From VAZQ01 sp036498625 (GTDB lineage: Bacteria > Pseudomonadota > Alphaproteobacteria > Rhizobiales > Xanthobacteraceae), in the NCBI GenBank assembly GCA_036498625.1, contig DASYFD010000258.1:1-43108 (forward strand): a stretch of DNA of 43,108 nt, written 5' to 3'. Positions 33,580-41,084 of this stretch are shown here, in pieces (within the stretch, counting starts at the first letter, position 1; every line of letters starts with the position of its first letter). A model generated the notes under the pieces. That model was not told where the DNA came from. It saw only the letters and a list, made by a program, of their open reading frames with translations, and did no database searches. The translations under genes were made by a program, and so were the position numbers.

Positions 33580-33828
33580 TCAGTCCAGTAGTGGTTTGCT
33601 CTGCGGCATCGGCACTTCAATTTGACGAAGCAGCGCCATAATCCGGTCTGGACCAAACCTCTTCTCGGCAATGATCAAATTTCTTTCCAAGCTATTTCTC
33701 GGGTCGCGGTTGGTCTGAAAAACCAGGTCGGTTTCGAACGGCTGTTGCGTTTCCATTAGGATGAACGGTGCCGCTGCTTTGCACCGTGCCGCCGTGATTT
33801 TCGCGGGCAACCAAGATTCCGGTAGCAC
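33580..33828 (-). CDS. Small protein of unknown function, second of a tandem pair
   Basis: 82 residues starting at GTG 33828, one base after the stop of the preceding small gene (TAG-C-GTG), so translation is probably coupled. The sequence is amphipathic with TDLVFQTNRDPRNSLERNLI and FGPDRIMALLRQIEVPMP and no signal peptide. Composition is A/T-richer than the neighbours. I do not recognise a family. The tight spacing is the main argument that it is real. Confidence 0.45.
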   Translation of the reverse strand: MLPESWLPAKITAARCKAAAPFILMETQQPFETDLVFQTNRDPRNSLERNLIIAEKRFGPDRIMALLRQIEVPMPQSKPLLD

Positions 33829-33829
33829 G

Positions 33830-34102
33830 CTACCAGCGGTCGCCTGAACTTCCGATTGTACACAAACTTGTGTTCGATCCGTTCAACGACATGCGGCAGC
33901 CGTTGTCGGTGAACACGAAGGTTTCGTCCTCCAGCTTCATCACCGGCATTGCGTCGAGGTCGATCTTGCGGTGCAAGTCGCTCACGGAAATCGTTGGTCC
34001 GATTTGGGGTGTGCCGGCCGCGGTTTCCGACACGCTCGATTTGAAGTGCAGGATCACCGCGACGATGCTCAGCACCGAAGCGAAAGCGAGGGCCTTCGTC
34101 AT
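33830..34102 (-). CDS. Small exported or membrane-anchored protein
   Basis: 90 residues: an N-terminal hydrophobic helix (ALAFASVLSIVAVILHF) and a polar domain with TISVSDLHRKIDLDAMPVMK and two cysteines in DNGCRMSLNGSNTSLC, possibly a disulfide. The ATG at 34102 is fixed by GGAGG 6 nt upstream; the longer open frame to 34384 is not coding. It lies divergent from the LuxR-type regulator gene and is followed without gap by another small gene. The family is not recognised. Confidence 0.6.
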   Translation of the reverse strand: MTKALAFASVLSIVAVILHFKSSVSETAAGTPQIGPTISVSDLHRKIDLDAMPVMKLEDETFVFTDNGCRMSLNGSNTSLCTIGSSGDRW

Positions 34103-34450
34103 GGGTAACCTCCGATGATTACAGCAATAAAGCGCCGGAAAGCTCGTCGGTGGGGACTTATTGCCGGTGCAAGCCCCGCTGGCGTTGTAGGGTCGCCGGA
34201 GCACGCTCCGATCTCCTCGAATACCGACCGGATGGAATCGAAAAAGCTGACGCCAGTGTTTCTGTCGCAGGCGGCCTTTTCGCTTCGCTCTCGTTAAGCT
34301 AGGCGAAGGAGACCTCCCATCGCGCCCCCCGATCAGGGGATATCCGAATGCGGCCGCCGCGGACCGCCTCTCCATCGGCTGCATGATGCACTCGCCAATT
34401 GCGCCCGCTGGCTGCTACAGTCCGGGCGTGCCTCAGGAAGGCAAACGGCG
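34103..34450. other. Divergent intergenic region before the LuxR-type gene
   Basis: 348 bp between the small exported protein gene and the regulator gene. It holds palindrome box 2 (34325-34340) and the AGGAAGG ribosome site of the regulator, and no gene of its own. Confidence 0.55.
34325..34340. promoter_or_regulatory. GC-rich palindrome, box 2
   Basis: CCCCCCGATCAGGGGA followed by TATCCGAA; it matches box 1 (33494) including the trailing AT-A/T-CCGAA-type tail, with one base change in the right arm. It lies 110 bp before the start of the LuxR-type gene, consistent with autoregulation. Confidence 0.55.
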
Positions 34451-35590
34451 ATGGACGAGCCTGCGCAACTCTCGGCTCTGATCGGCGACATCTATGATGC
34501 GGCGCTCTGCCCGTCGCTATGGCCTTCGGTTCTTGGACAATCCGAAGAGTATGTCGGCGGCTACGCGGCTACGCTGTATTCCAAGGATGCCGTCAACAAG
34601 CATGGCAACATATTTTATGAGAGCCGCACCAGCCTTGATCCCCACTACCGGGATCTTTACTTCGAAAAATACGTCAAGCTGGACCCAACCACGACCGGCT
34701 ATTTTTTCGCCGATCTGGAGGTTCCGGTCGCCACCTATGACATCATTCCCTACCAGGAATTTCTTGAAACTCGCTTCTACCGGGAATGGGCGCGCCCACA
34801 GGGTTTGGTGGACCACGTCGCTGCGGTGATTGAGAGGTCGAGCACCAGCGCTGCCTGGTTCGGCGTCTTTCGCCACGAGCGGCACGGTCTCGTCGATGAC
34901 GAGGCGCGCCGGCGCATGCGGCTTATCGTACCGCATGTGCGCCGCGCAGTTCTCATCGGCAAGGCGATCGATCTCAAGACCGCCGAGACCGCTTCCTTCG
35001 CCGACACTCTCGATGGCCTCGCCGCCGGCATGCTCCTGGTGGATGCCACCGGCCGTATCATTCACGCCAACACCGCCGGCCATGCGATTCTTCGCGAGGC
35101 TAATTTCCTTCTCGCTGTCGGCGGCCGGCTGGTGGCGAGCGATCCGCAAATCCATGCGGTCTTCCGCGATATTTTCGCTGCAGCCGGTGATGGTGATGTG
35201 GCGGTCGGCATCAAGGGGATCGCAGTGCCGTTGATCGCGCGTGGCGGCGAGCGCCATGTTGCCCACGTGTTGCCGCTCACGTCGGGCGCGCGGCGCCGCG
35301 CCGGCATCGCCACCGCGGCGGTGGCTGCCCTGTTCGTTCACAAGGCCGCGTTGGACGTGCCCTCGGCTCCAGAGGCGATCGCCAAAGCCTACAAGCTGAC
35401 ACCGACCGAGTTGCGCGTTCTGCTCGCTATCGTCGAGGTCGGCGGCGGCCCCGAGGTCGGTGAGGCGCTCGGGATCGCGGACGAGACGGTCAAATCCCAC
35501 CTGAGCCGACTGTTCGAGAAAACCGGTGCCCGACGTCAGGCCGATCTCGTCAAGCTCGCGGGTGGATTTTCGACGCCCTTGATCGGCTGA
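34451..35590 (+). CDS. LuxR-family (GerE-type HTH) transcriptional regulator
   Basis: 379 residues. The N-terminal part resembles a sensor domain seen in many Bradyrhizobium regulators (ALIGDIYDAALCPSLWPSVL, RDLYFEKYVKLDPTTTGYFF, ETRFYREWARPQGLVD). A PAS-like middle follows (GMLLVDATGRIIHANTAGHA). The C-terminal GerE helix-turn-helix is at about 318-375 (LTPTELRVLLAIVEVGG, EALGIADETVKSHLSRLFEK). No acyl-homoserine-lactone pocket motif is evident. It is the only regulator in the window. AGGAAGG precedes the ATG. Palindromic boxes lie on both sides and in front of the MauG-like gene, making it the candidate local controller. Confidence 0.88.
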   Translation: MDEPAQLSALIGDIYDAALCPSLWPSVLGQSEEYVGGYAATLYSKDAVNKHGNIFYESRTSLDPHYRDLYFEKYVKLDPTTTGYFFADLEVPVATYDIIPYQEFLETRFYREWARPQGLVDHVAAVIERSSTSAAWFGVFRHERHGLVDDEARRRMRLIVPHVRRAVLIGKAIDLKTAETASFADTLDGLAAGMLLVDATGRIIHANTAGHAILREANFLLAVGGRLVASDPQIHAVFRDIFAAAGDGDVAVGIKGIAVPLIARGGERHVAHVLPLTSGARRRAGIATAAVAALFVHKAALDVPSAPEAIAKAYKLTPTELRVLLAIVEVGGGPEVGEALGIADETVKSHLSRLFEKTGARRQADLVKLAGGFSTPLIG

Positions 35591-35621
35591 ATGGGCGTTT
35601 GCCGCGCCGCGCAACCGACAT

Positions 35622-35636
35622 CCCCCGATCGGGGGG
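35622..35636. promoter_or_regulatory. GC-rich palindrome, box 3
   Basis: CCCCCGATCGGGGGG, read best on the minus strand as CCCCCCGATCGGGGGAT. It lies 32 bp after the LuxR-type stop and 99 bp past the stop of the convergent aldolase gene, so here it could be a terminator stem as well as a binding site. Confidence 0.5.
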
Positions 35637-35734
35637 ATGCCGGGTATCGAGCGCGCTCGATCAAGATCGATGGTGCCGCGCAGACAGCGTCAACGTGCCA
35701 CTCCGCCGGGAAAACCAACGAGCGCGAAAATGCG

Positions 35735-36532
35735 CTAACGAATGCGGTCCATGATCGTTCTGTATAGCTTGAATGCAATATGTGAAGGGTTGGGCACCCA
35801 TATCACCTTGACGCCGATCTTCCAAAGCAGGTCGACGCTGGTCATGATCTCGTCCAGCGTGTCGCTTCTGCCGGTGCTGCACATTACTGTCACGCCCTTT
35901 TGCGAGCAGACATTCACCGCGTCGCGTAGCACGCTCGCCATCTTCGGATCCCTGACATCGGCCGCCACGCCTTGCAGGCGCGCCAGATCGCCCACACCCA
36001 TGAATACCGCTTCGAGAGCGGCAATCGAGGTGAACTGTGTCAGGTTCGCGAGAGCGTTATCGCTTTCAACGAGCGGGATGATGCTGGGAAGGCCCGCCGG
36101 GACGATACCGCCGGCGTCCCGTCCCCGAACCGCATATTTGCGATGGCGGACATGTGCCTCCGGCATCGCGATGAGAGCGGCCGCGTCCTGAGCGTTGTCG
36201 ACGGATGCCAATATGGCTTCAGCCCCGATGGCAATGGCCTTCAGGACGTCTCTCTGGAGAAAGGCCCGCTGATCGTTACCGCCCCAAGGGTAGGCGGAAA
36301 GGCGGACCCAGCCCGATGTTTTTCCGGCCGCCGCGGCCCTGAGCATCTCGCTCGTTTCCTGCCAACTCATGGCGCTGATCATCTGATCGACGCAGACGAA
36401 ATCGAACCCCGCATTGCCGCAGAGTTCCATCCATTCCGGACCTCCGCTGATGAGATTCGAGCCGATCAAGGGGCGGGATCCGGCGCCTGCAAAAAGGCGC
36501 TCCAGGGTTGTTTTGGGTTCCGGGTCGACCAC
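35735..36532 (-). CDS. HpcH/HpaI-family aldolase-like protein
   Basis: 265 residues with the class II HpaI aldolase layout: GSNLISGGPEWMELCGNAGF, GWVRLSAYPWGG, DVLKAIAIGAEAI, PLVESDNALANL with metal ligand Glu156 and FMGVGDLARLQG with Asp182. The catalytic His that normally follows the FDF-V-D strand (as in IDGEH) is absent; the segment reads VDQMISAMSW, so activity may differ from pyruvate aldolases. The start is GTG 36532 behind a G-rich ribosome site. It is last in a minus-strand operon with TctC, a TPP enzyme and an RraA-type protein, all consistent with keto-acid metabolism. Confidence 0.82.
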   Translation of the reverse strand: MVDPEPKTTLERLFAGAGSRPLIGSNLISGGPEWMELCGNAGFDFVCVDQMISAMSWQETSEMLRAAAAGKTSGWVRLSAYPWGGNDQRAFLQRDVLKAIAIGAEAILASVDNAQDAAALIAMPEAHVRHRKYAVRGRDAGGIVPAGLPSIIPLVESDNALANLTQFTSIAALEAVFMGVGDLARLQGVAADVRDPKMASVLRDAVNVCSQKGVTVMCSTGRSDTLDEIMTSVDLLWKIGVKVIWVPNPSHIAFKLYRTIMDRIR

Positions 36533-36588
36533 GAGCCCCCCTTCGAGAGATCAAGAATCCGTCTGCAGCTTACCGTCCATCCCCCGTC

Positions 36589-37695
36589 TCATTTGCGTGA
36601 CGGCGGAATGGTATATTTCTGCTCGAGCCAGCCATAGAGCCATTTCCTGACGCCCGGATCGACATCGAAAGTCTGTCTCACCAATGGCTTGAGGACCTCC
36701 TGCCCGACAATGATGGGATAGCCGCCGGTCTGCTTCGCAAGTGCCATCTGGTATTCCGGATCCTGGCCCATCTCGCGGAACGCCCGCGCGAGCTCATCCA
36801 CGAGTTCCTTTGGTGCGTCGGCGTGGAGCCAGATGATCATATCAAGCGCCCCGCGCGTGCCGAGAGCGATCTTGTAAGCCTCCCATTGCGGGCCCGCCGG
36901 CGCCTGGCCGTGCAGCCTGACGTACACCTCCTTCACGCTTGGAAGATCGGGCCAGCTCGGGTCCCTGACGACGTCGCCATGCTCATCGAGGATGCCGTCC
37001 GTGTAGAGCGGGAGCACGTCCGGGCGGTCCGCCAGCCTCGCCCGATAAACGCTCGTGGTCTGCATGTCGAAATTGCTCTCGCGCCTCTCGAAAGCAAGAA
37101 GCGTCGACGCGCCGCCGCTGGTGTAGCCGAACGTGACATGCACCTCGACGCCGAGGAGGTCGAACGCCAGGAGACCGCTCAAGTCCCGGCCCGACGCGGC
37201 AACGCCGGCATAGTGCAGGGCCTGCGCCGGATGCCTGAGATCCTCCACCGACTTGATGCCGGTGTCGCGCGACACGTACCAGACCGACCCCACGGGAAAT
37301 CCAGCGACCGGAATCATATCGAGAAAATTGAATCTCACCGCCGGCTGCTGCATCAGCATGGCGATGTTCGTGCTGCCGCCGGTCGACAGCATGTTCACCT
37401 CGTCGCCCCGCGTGCGATTGAGATAAAACAGGTTGGTGCCGGAGACGCTGCCGGCGCCCGGCTTGTTCTGGATGACGATGTTCACGCGGCTCTTGAGATA
37501 CTTCTTGAGCCAGGGAACATGAAAGCGAGAGCGTACATCGGTGCCGCCTCCGGCATCGAACGGGACCATCCATTCGATCGTCCTGCCGTCGAGCCCTTTT
37601 GCGTCGGCGGCTGCCGCCGTCCCGCCGTCGAGCGAGAGAATCCCACCGCCGAACGCGGCCGCCATGAAGCCTCTTCTATTTATCTGCATGGTCAT
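36589..37695 (-). CDS. TctC/Bug-family periplasmic binding protein with Tat-like signal
   Basis: 368 residues; INRRGFMAAAFGGGILSL is a probable Tat or Arg-rich signal. The mature part shows GRTIEWMVPFDAGGGTDV and VNIVIQNKPGAGSVSG, the Bug fingerprint, and ends with an extended C-terminal region (RKWLYGWLEQKYTIPPS) longer than in its three paralogues in this window. The start at 37695 is followed by another ATG at 37689; ribosome sites are weak. It lies 56 bp before the HpaI-like gene and 58 bp after the TPP enzyme gene. As receptor of that operon it probably binds its carboxylated substrate. Confidence 0.86.
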   Translation of the reverse strand: MTMQINRRGFMAAAFGGGILSLDGGTAAAADAKGLDGRTIEWMVPFDAGGGTDVRSRFHVPWLKKYLKSRVNIVIQNKPGAGSVSGTNLFYLNRTRGDEVNMLSTGGSTNIAMLMQQPAVRFNFLDMIPVAGFPVGSVWYVSRDTGIKSVEDLRHPAQALHYAGVAASGRDLSGLLAFDLLGVEVHVTFGYTSGGASTLLAFERRESNFDMQTTSVYRARLADRPDVLPLYTDGILDEHGDVVRDPSWPDLPSVKEVYVRLHGQAPAGPQWEAYKIALGTRGALDMIIWLHADAPKELVDELARAFREMGQDPEYQMALAKQTGGYPIIVGQEVLKPLVRQTFDVDPGVRKWLYGWLEQKYTIPPSRK

Positions 37696-37753
37696 GCTTC
37701 ATCCCGTACATATAGAGGCGGCCGGATCCGCGGCGACTGCCGATGGGCATGAT

Positions 37754-39397
37754 CTAGGTCAGAACCTTGAGATCATCCGGGTCCACGATGACATCGATGA
37801 TCGTCGGCAAATCTTGCTTGAAGGACGACGCGACCGCCTCGGCCAAGTCGCCCGGTTTCTCCACCCTGAGCCCCCGCGCGCCAAACAGCTGGGCCAGCTG
37901 ATCAAAACGCGGATTGCCGATCTCGACGCCGAGATAGTTGCCGCCGAACGAATCGCGCTGGTGGGCTTTTTCGGTACCCCAGGCGAAATTATTGAAGACC
38001 ATGACGACCGGATTGAGCCGCATCCTGACGGCGGTCTCGAGCTCCTGCATGTTCATCGCGAAGCCGCCGTCGCCATTTATGGACAGGACCGGCGCTTCCG
38101 GCCTTGCGCATTTCAGCCCGAGCGCGGCCGGGAAGCTGAAGCCGAGCGAGGCGTAGTCGAGCGGCGTGAACAAGGTCGGGCATTCATGGTAGTCGAAAGC
38201 ATCGGTCGCGATAGCGCCCCAATGACCGGCATCGACCGTCACCATCATGTTGCGGGGGGCGGCCCGGCGCAATTCGGTGAACGCTCTTCCGGTCCGGATC
38301 GGAATGGACTCGTCGGCCGACTGGTCTCTCGCAGAAAGCCACGCGGCACGGTGGGCGTCGGCAAAGCCCCGCCATTCCTTCAGCTGCTTGAGACCTTCGC
38401 GTTTGCGGCTTTCGGTCACGCAAGCCGCGGCGACCGCTCCCGCATCTCCGATGATGCCGAGAGCGATGGGAAATATCCGGCCGATCTCGCTTGGCTCGAT
38501 GTCTGATTGGATGATCCTCGCGCCCTTGCTGATGAAGGAGTTGTTGAACAAGGTCGTGGTGAAGCCGAGCCGGGTACCGAGCGCAAAGATGAGATCGGCC
38601 TTCAGCCCAAGCTCCTTGGCCGGGGCGGAGCCTCTGGGGCCCAGCTGTCCGAAGAACAACGGATGGTCGTTCGGCATGACGTCGCGGTGCCCGTCCGAGG
38701 TCACCACCGGCAGATTGAAGCGCTCGGCGAGCGCGATCAGCTCGTGCGTCGCTCCGCTCCACTTCACGCCGCCTCCCGCCAGAATGATCGGCCGCTCCGC
38801 CTGCTCGATCAGCTCGAGCGCGCGCAAGATGTCATTGCTCGCGGGCGCCTGACGGCTCGATGCGCGATAGCTCGCCGGAGCGGGAAACTCGAGCTCCACC
38901 TTCGCCGGCAGCAAGTCCCTCGGAATATCGACATGCACGGGCCCCCGCTGGCCGCTGAGCGCGATGCGAAACGCCTGACGCATGATGTCGGCTGCCCGCT
39001 CCGGCCGGTTGATGCGCAGCACCTCCTTGGTGACGGGACGCATGAGGCTGAGCTGATCGATCTCCTGCTTGGCGCCCATCTGCTCGAAGCTGGTTTTGGT
39101 GGCGCCGCCGAGCGAGATCACGGGCGAATAGGCACCCTTCGCCAGCGCGATCCCGGTTATGGTATTCGAGACGCCGGGACCGCTGGAGGTGAGGACGACC
39201 CCTATCCCCCCGGTCACCCGCGCATACGCGTCCGCCATGAAGGCGGCCGCTTGCTCATGTCGCACCGCGACGAGCTGGATGTCGTTGCTCCGGGCGATCG
39301 AATCCACGATCTCGAGATGCGACGAGCCGACCAATCCGAAGACATGACGCACGCCTTCGGCGCGCAAGCATTCGACAATGGCTTGACCGGTGTTCAC
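37754..39397 (-). CDS. Thiamine-pyrophosphate-dependent enzyme (acetolactate-synthase-like)
   Basis: 547 residues with the three-domain TPP decarboxylase/ligase layout: HVFGLVGSSHLEIVDSI and the catalytic Glu48 in RHEQAAAFMADAYARVTG; the central domain (PIILAGGGVKWSGATHEL); and the TPP-binding motif from GDGGFAMNMQELET (about 442) to VMVFNN (about 465-470). Large-subunit acetolactate synthases, benzoylformate decarboxylases and sulfopyruvate decarboxylases share this plan, so the substrate is open. The start is GTG 39397 with AGGAG about 9 nt upstream; the in-frame extension to 39466 has no site. It is second in the operon after the RraA-type gene. Confidence 0.87.
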   Translation of the reverse strand: MNTGQAIVECLRAEGVRHVFGLVGSSHLEIVDSIARSNDIQLVAVRHEQAAAFMADAYARVTGGIGVVLTSSGPGVSNTITGIALAKGAYSPVISLGGATKTSFEQMGAKQEIDQLSLMRPVTKEVLRINRPERAADIMRQAFRIALSGQRGPVHVDIPRDLLPAKVELEFPAPASYRASSRQAPASNDILRALELIEQAERPIILAGGGVKWSGATHELIALAERFNLPVVTSDGHRDVMPNDHPLFFGQLGPRGSAPAKELGLKADLIFALGTRLGFTTTLFNNSFISKGARIIQSDIEPSEIGRIFPIALGIIGDAGAVAAACVTESRKREGLKQLKEWRGFADAHRAAWLSARDQSADESIPIRTGRAFTELRRAAPRNMMVTVDAGHWGAIATDAFDYHECPTLFTPLDYASLGFSFPAALGLKCARPEAPVLSINGDGGFAMNMQELETAVRMRLNPVVMVFNNFAWGTEKAHQRDSFGGNYLGVEIGNPRFDQLAQLFGARGLRVEKPGDLAEAVASSFKQDLPTIIDVIVDPDDLKVLT

Positions 39398-39440
39398 GCG
39401 ATGGGCTCCTGTCCCCGAGCACGGCGATTGCCGCGAACGC

Positions 39441-40127
39441 TCAACCTCGATGCGCCGGAAATTCACAGCCGAGCTCTCGCAGCTTGGCGTCGACCCACTC
39501 GCGTTTGACCTTGCGTTCGGTCACGGCGCGGGCGTCCTCTTCATCCTTTTTATGTTTGGCGAGGGCGGCCGCGTAGACCTCTCCCACCCGCTCGCGGGGC
39601 ACGCAAACCACCCCATCGGCGTCGCCCAGCATCAGGTCGCCGGGCATGATCACCATTCCATCGATGGAGATCGGCACGTTGACCTCGCCAGGCCCATCCT
39701 TGTACGGACCGCGATGGGTGATCCCGATTGCGAAAATGGGGAAGCTGCGAGCCGCGATCGCCGCGCTGTCGCGTATCGCGCCGTTGATGACGACTCCTGC
39801 CAGTCCCAGGCTCTCCGCATAAGCCGCCGCATTTTCTCCGATGATGGCGTTGGTCACGTCGCCGCCTGCATCGACGACGATGACGTCGCCCGGCTCGGCA
39901 ATGTCGAAGGCCTTATGCATCATGAGGTTGTCGCCAGGGCGCGTCTTGACGGTCACGGCCGCACCGGCAACGGCGCCGCCCGCATGCATCGGCCTCAGCA
40001 TCGTCCCGCCGGCGTTCATGCGATTCATGGCGTCGCTTACGTTGGCGACCGGAAGGTTCCGAAAGCGGTTGACGACATCGCTGTCGACCTTAGCGCTGGC
40101 AGCGAACACTCGAAAGCCGACAGCCAT
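39441..40127 (-). CDS. RraA-family aldolase/decarboxylase-like protein
   Basis: 228 residues with the RraA/HMG-aldolase fold: LPVANVSDAMNRMNAGGTML, a PGDNLMMHKAFDIAEPGDV strand-helix, GGDVTNAIIGENAAAYAESL (about 88-107) and the metal-site motif VINGAIRDSAAI with Arg119 and Asp120. Members of this branch are 4-hydroxy-4-methyl-2-oxoglutarate aldolases or oxaloacetate decarboxylases. The ATG at 40127 has GGAGG 7 nt upstream, so the longer frame is rejected. It is the first gene of the operon RraA - TPP enzyme - TctC - HpaI-like, which looks like a pathway for a branched or hydroxylated keto-acid. Confidence 0.87.
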   Translation of the reverse strand: MAVGFRVFAASAKVDSDVVNRFRNLPVANVSDAMNRMNAGGTMLRPMHAGGAVAGAAVTVKTRPGDNLMMHKAFDIAEPGDVIVVDAGGDVTNAIIGENAAAYAESLGLAGVVINGAIRDSAAIAARSFPIFAIGITHRGPYKDGPGEVNVPISIDGMVIMPGDLMLGDADGVVCVPRERVGEVYAAALAKHKKDEEDARAVTERKVKREWVDAKLRELGCEFPAHRG

Positions 40128-40268
40128 TGGATAACCTCCGTACGAATCCGCATTCTTCTTTGAAGAAACGAGATTTGACCCTGCATGTCCGATAGCAGCG
40201 GTCAAGTCGATTGGCAATTTGCGCCAACTTCCCGGCTCCGGCAAGCTGTAGCGGCGGCTGTCGGTGGT

Positions 40269-40283
40269 GCGTCATTTGTCCGC
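40269..40283 (+). repeat. 15-nt intergenic repeat, copy 2
   Basis: GCGTCATTTGTCCGC, identical to 28956-28970, located 142 bp upstream of the RraA-type start. GCGCGT follows 8 nt later, as in copy 1. Confidence 0.35.
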
Positions 40284-40434
40284 TCGTCGTAGCGCGTGAG
40301 TTGTTCGATCGCCCCAACAACATTCCGACTTGCCTGGCATTGAAGCCGCTATCCTGCCCATCCATTCGTGCGCTTGACCCGGTCGCACAAATCAGCTTAT
40401 TCGGGAAATTGAAACTCATGAATTGCGCGTTTCG

Positions 40435-40463
40435 CCCGGCCGGGAAACCACGCCGGGTTTTTG
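40435..40463 (+). terminator. Rho-independent terminator-like hairpin, orphan
   Basis: CCCGGC (40435-40440) pairs with GCCGGG (40452-40457) around an 11-nt loop that can itself close GG-GAAA-CC, followed by TTTTTG. No plus-strand gene precedes it, so it could end an unannotated small RNA or be a relic. Confidence 0.4.
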
Positions 40464-41084
40464 TTTGTGTAGGGGCCCCCCATAGCCCGTCGAAGACGAG
40501 CGTAAACGCCTTGGTGGTGGGTGCCCAAGGCGCCGAGGGCGGCCACGAGGGCCGCCTCCACGGTCGGCAAGCTGGCCCTGTTCGCCGCCTGATATTTGCT
40601 GTTGCTCAAGGCTGATCGCCGCGCACGTCCTTGGCATTGCACGCGAAAATCTCCGGCCCCTGTAGATCTTCTGTTGTTTACAGGGAGCCCCATTGATTTT
40701 GCGGCTGAATTCGGCGCGAGAGCGGAGTTGCCCCGCCAAGGCGCGCCAATGAACCGCTCGGGGCTGCTGGGGAGACGGACCAGCACGCTTGAGCGGAGGC
40801 CGGCGCGCCTAAACCGCATTTTTTACAAAACGAATTCGAATTTCTCAATGAAAACAATAGGCCTGAAAAACCACCGCGCACCGAGCGGACGGGCGACCCT
40901 CCAGCGCGCCCCTTCCTTGTGCCGGAAGATGGTTCCGACTAGTGTGCCCCTGCGGCTGCGTCCTGTCGCCCGCTCTGGCTGGGAACGCCAGCAAAATCAA
41001 AGTGTTGCCTTGCAGCTCGCTCGCCCCGGACAGGCCGCAATGGTCGTGCGATTCAAGCCTGACGAGAGCCTGGAAACTTAAACC

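Larger units (their letters stand above)
40128..41084. other. 957-bp non-coding stretch before thrC
   Basis: No open frame here resembles a protein or carries a good ribosome site. It contains the second copy of the 15-nt repeat (40269-40283), a terminator-like hairpin (40435-40463) with no upstream plus-strand gene, and a minus-strand frame reading HHQGVYARLRRAMGGP. I associate that string with repetitive non-coding sequence of Bradyrhizobium-type genomes rather than with a protein. The right part, up to thrC, shows nothing recognisable. Confidence 0.5.

Noticed and set aside
40397..40819. 140-codon minus-strand frame with GVYARLRRAMGG
   Set aside because: No start signal; the string looks like translated repetitive non-coding sequence rather than a protein.
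867..41084. Integrative element or prophage
   Set aside because: No integrase, transposase, phage structural gene, tRNA target or flanking direct repeat was found.
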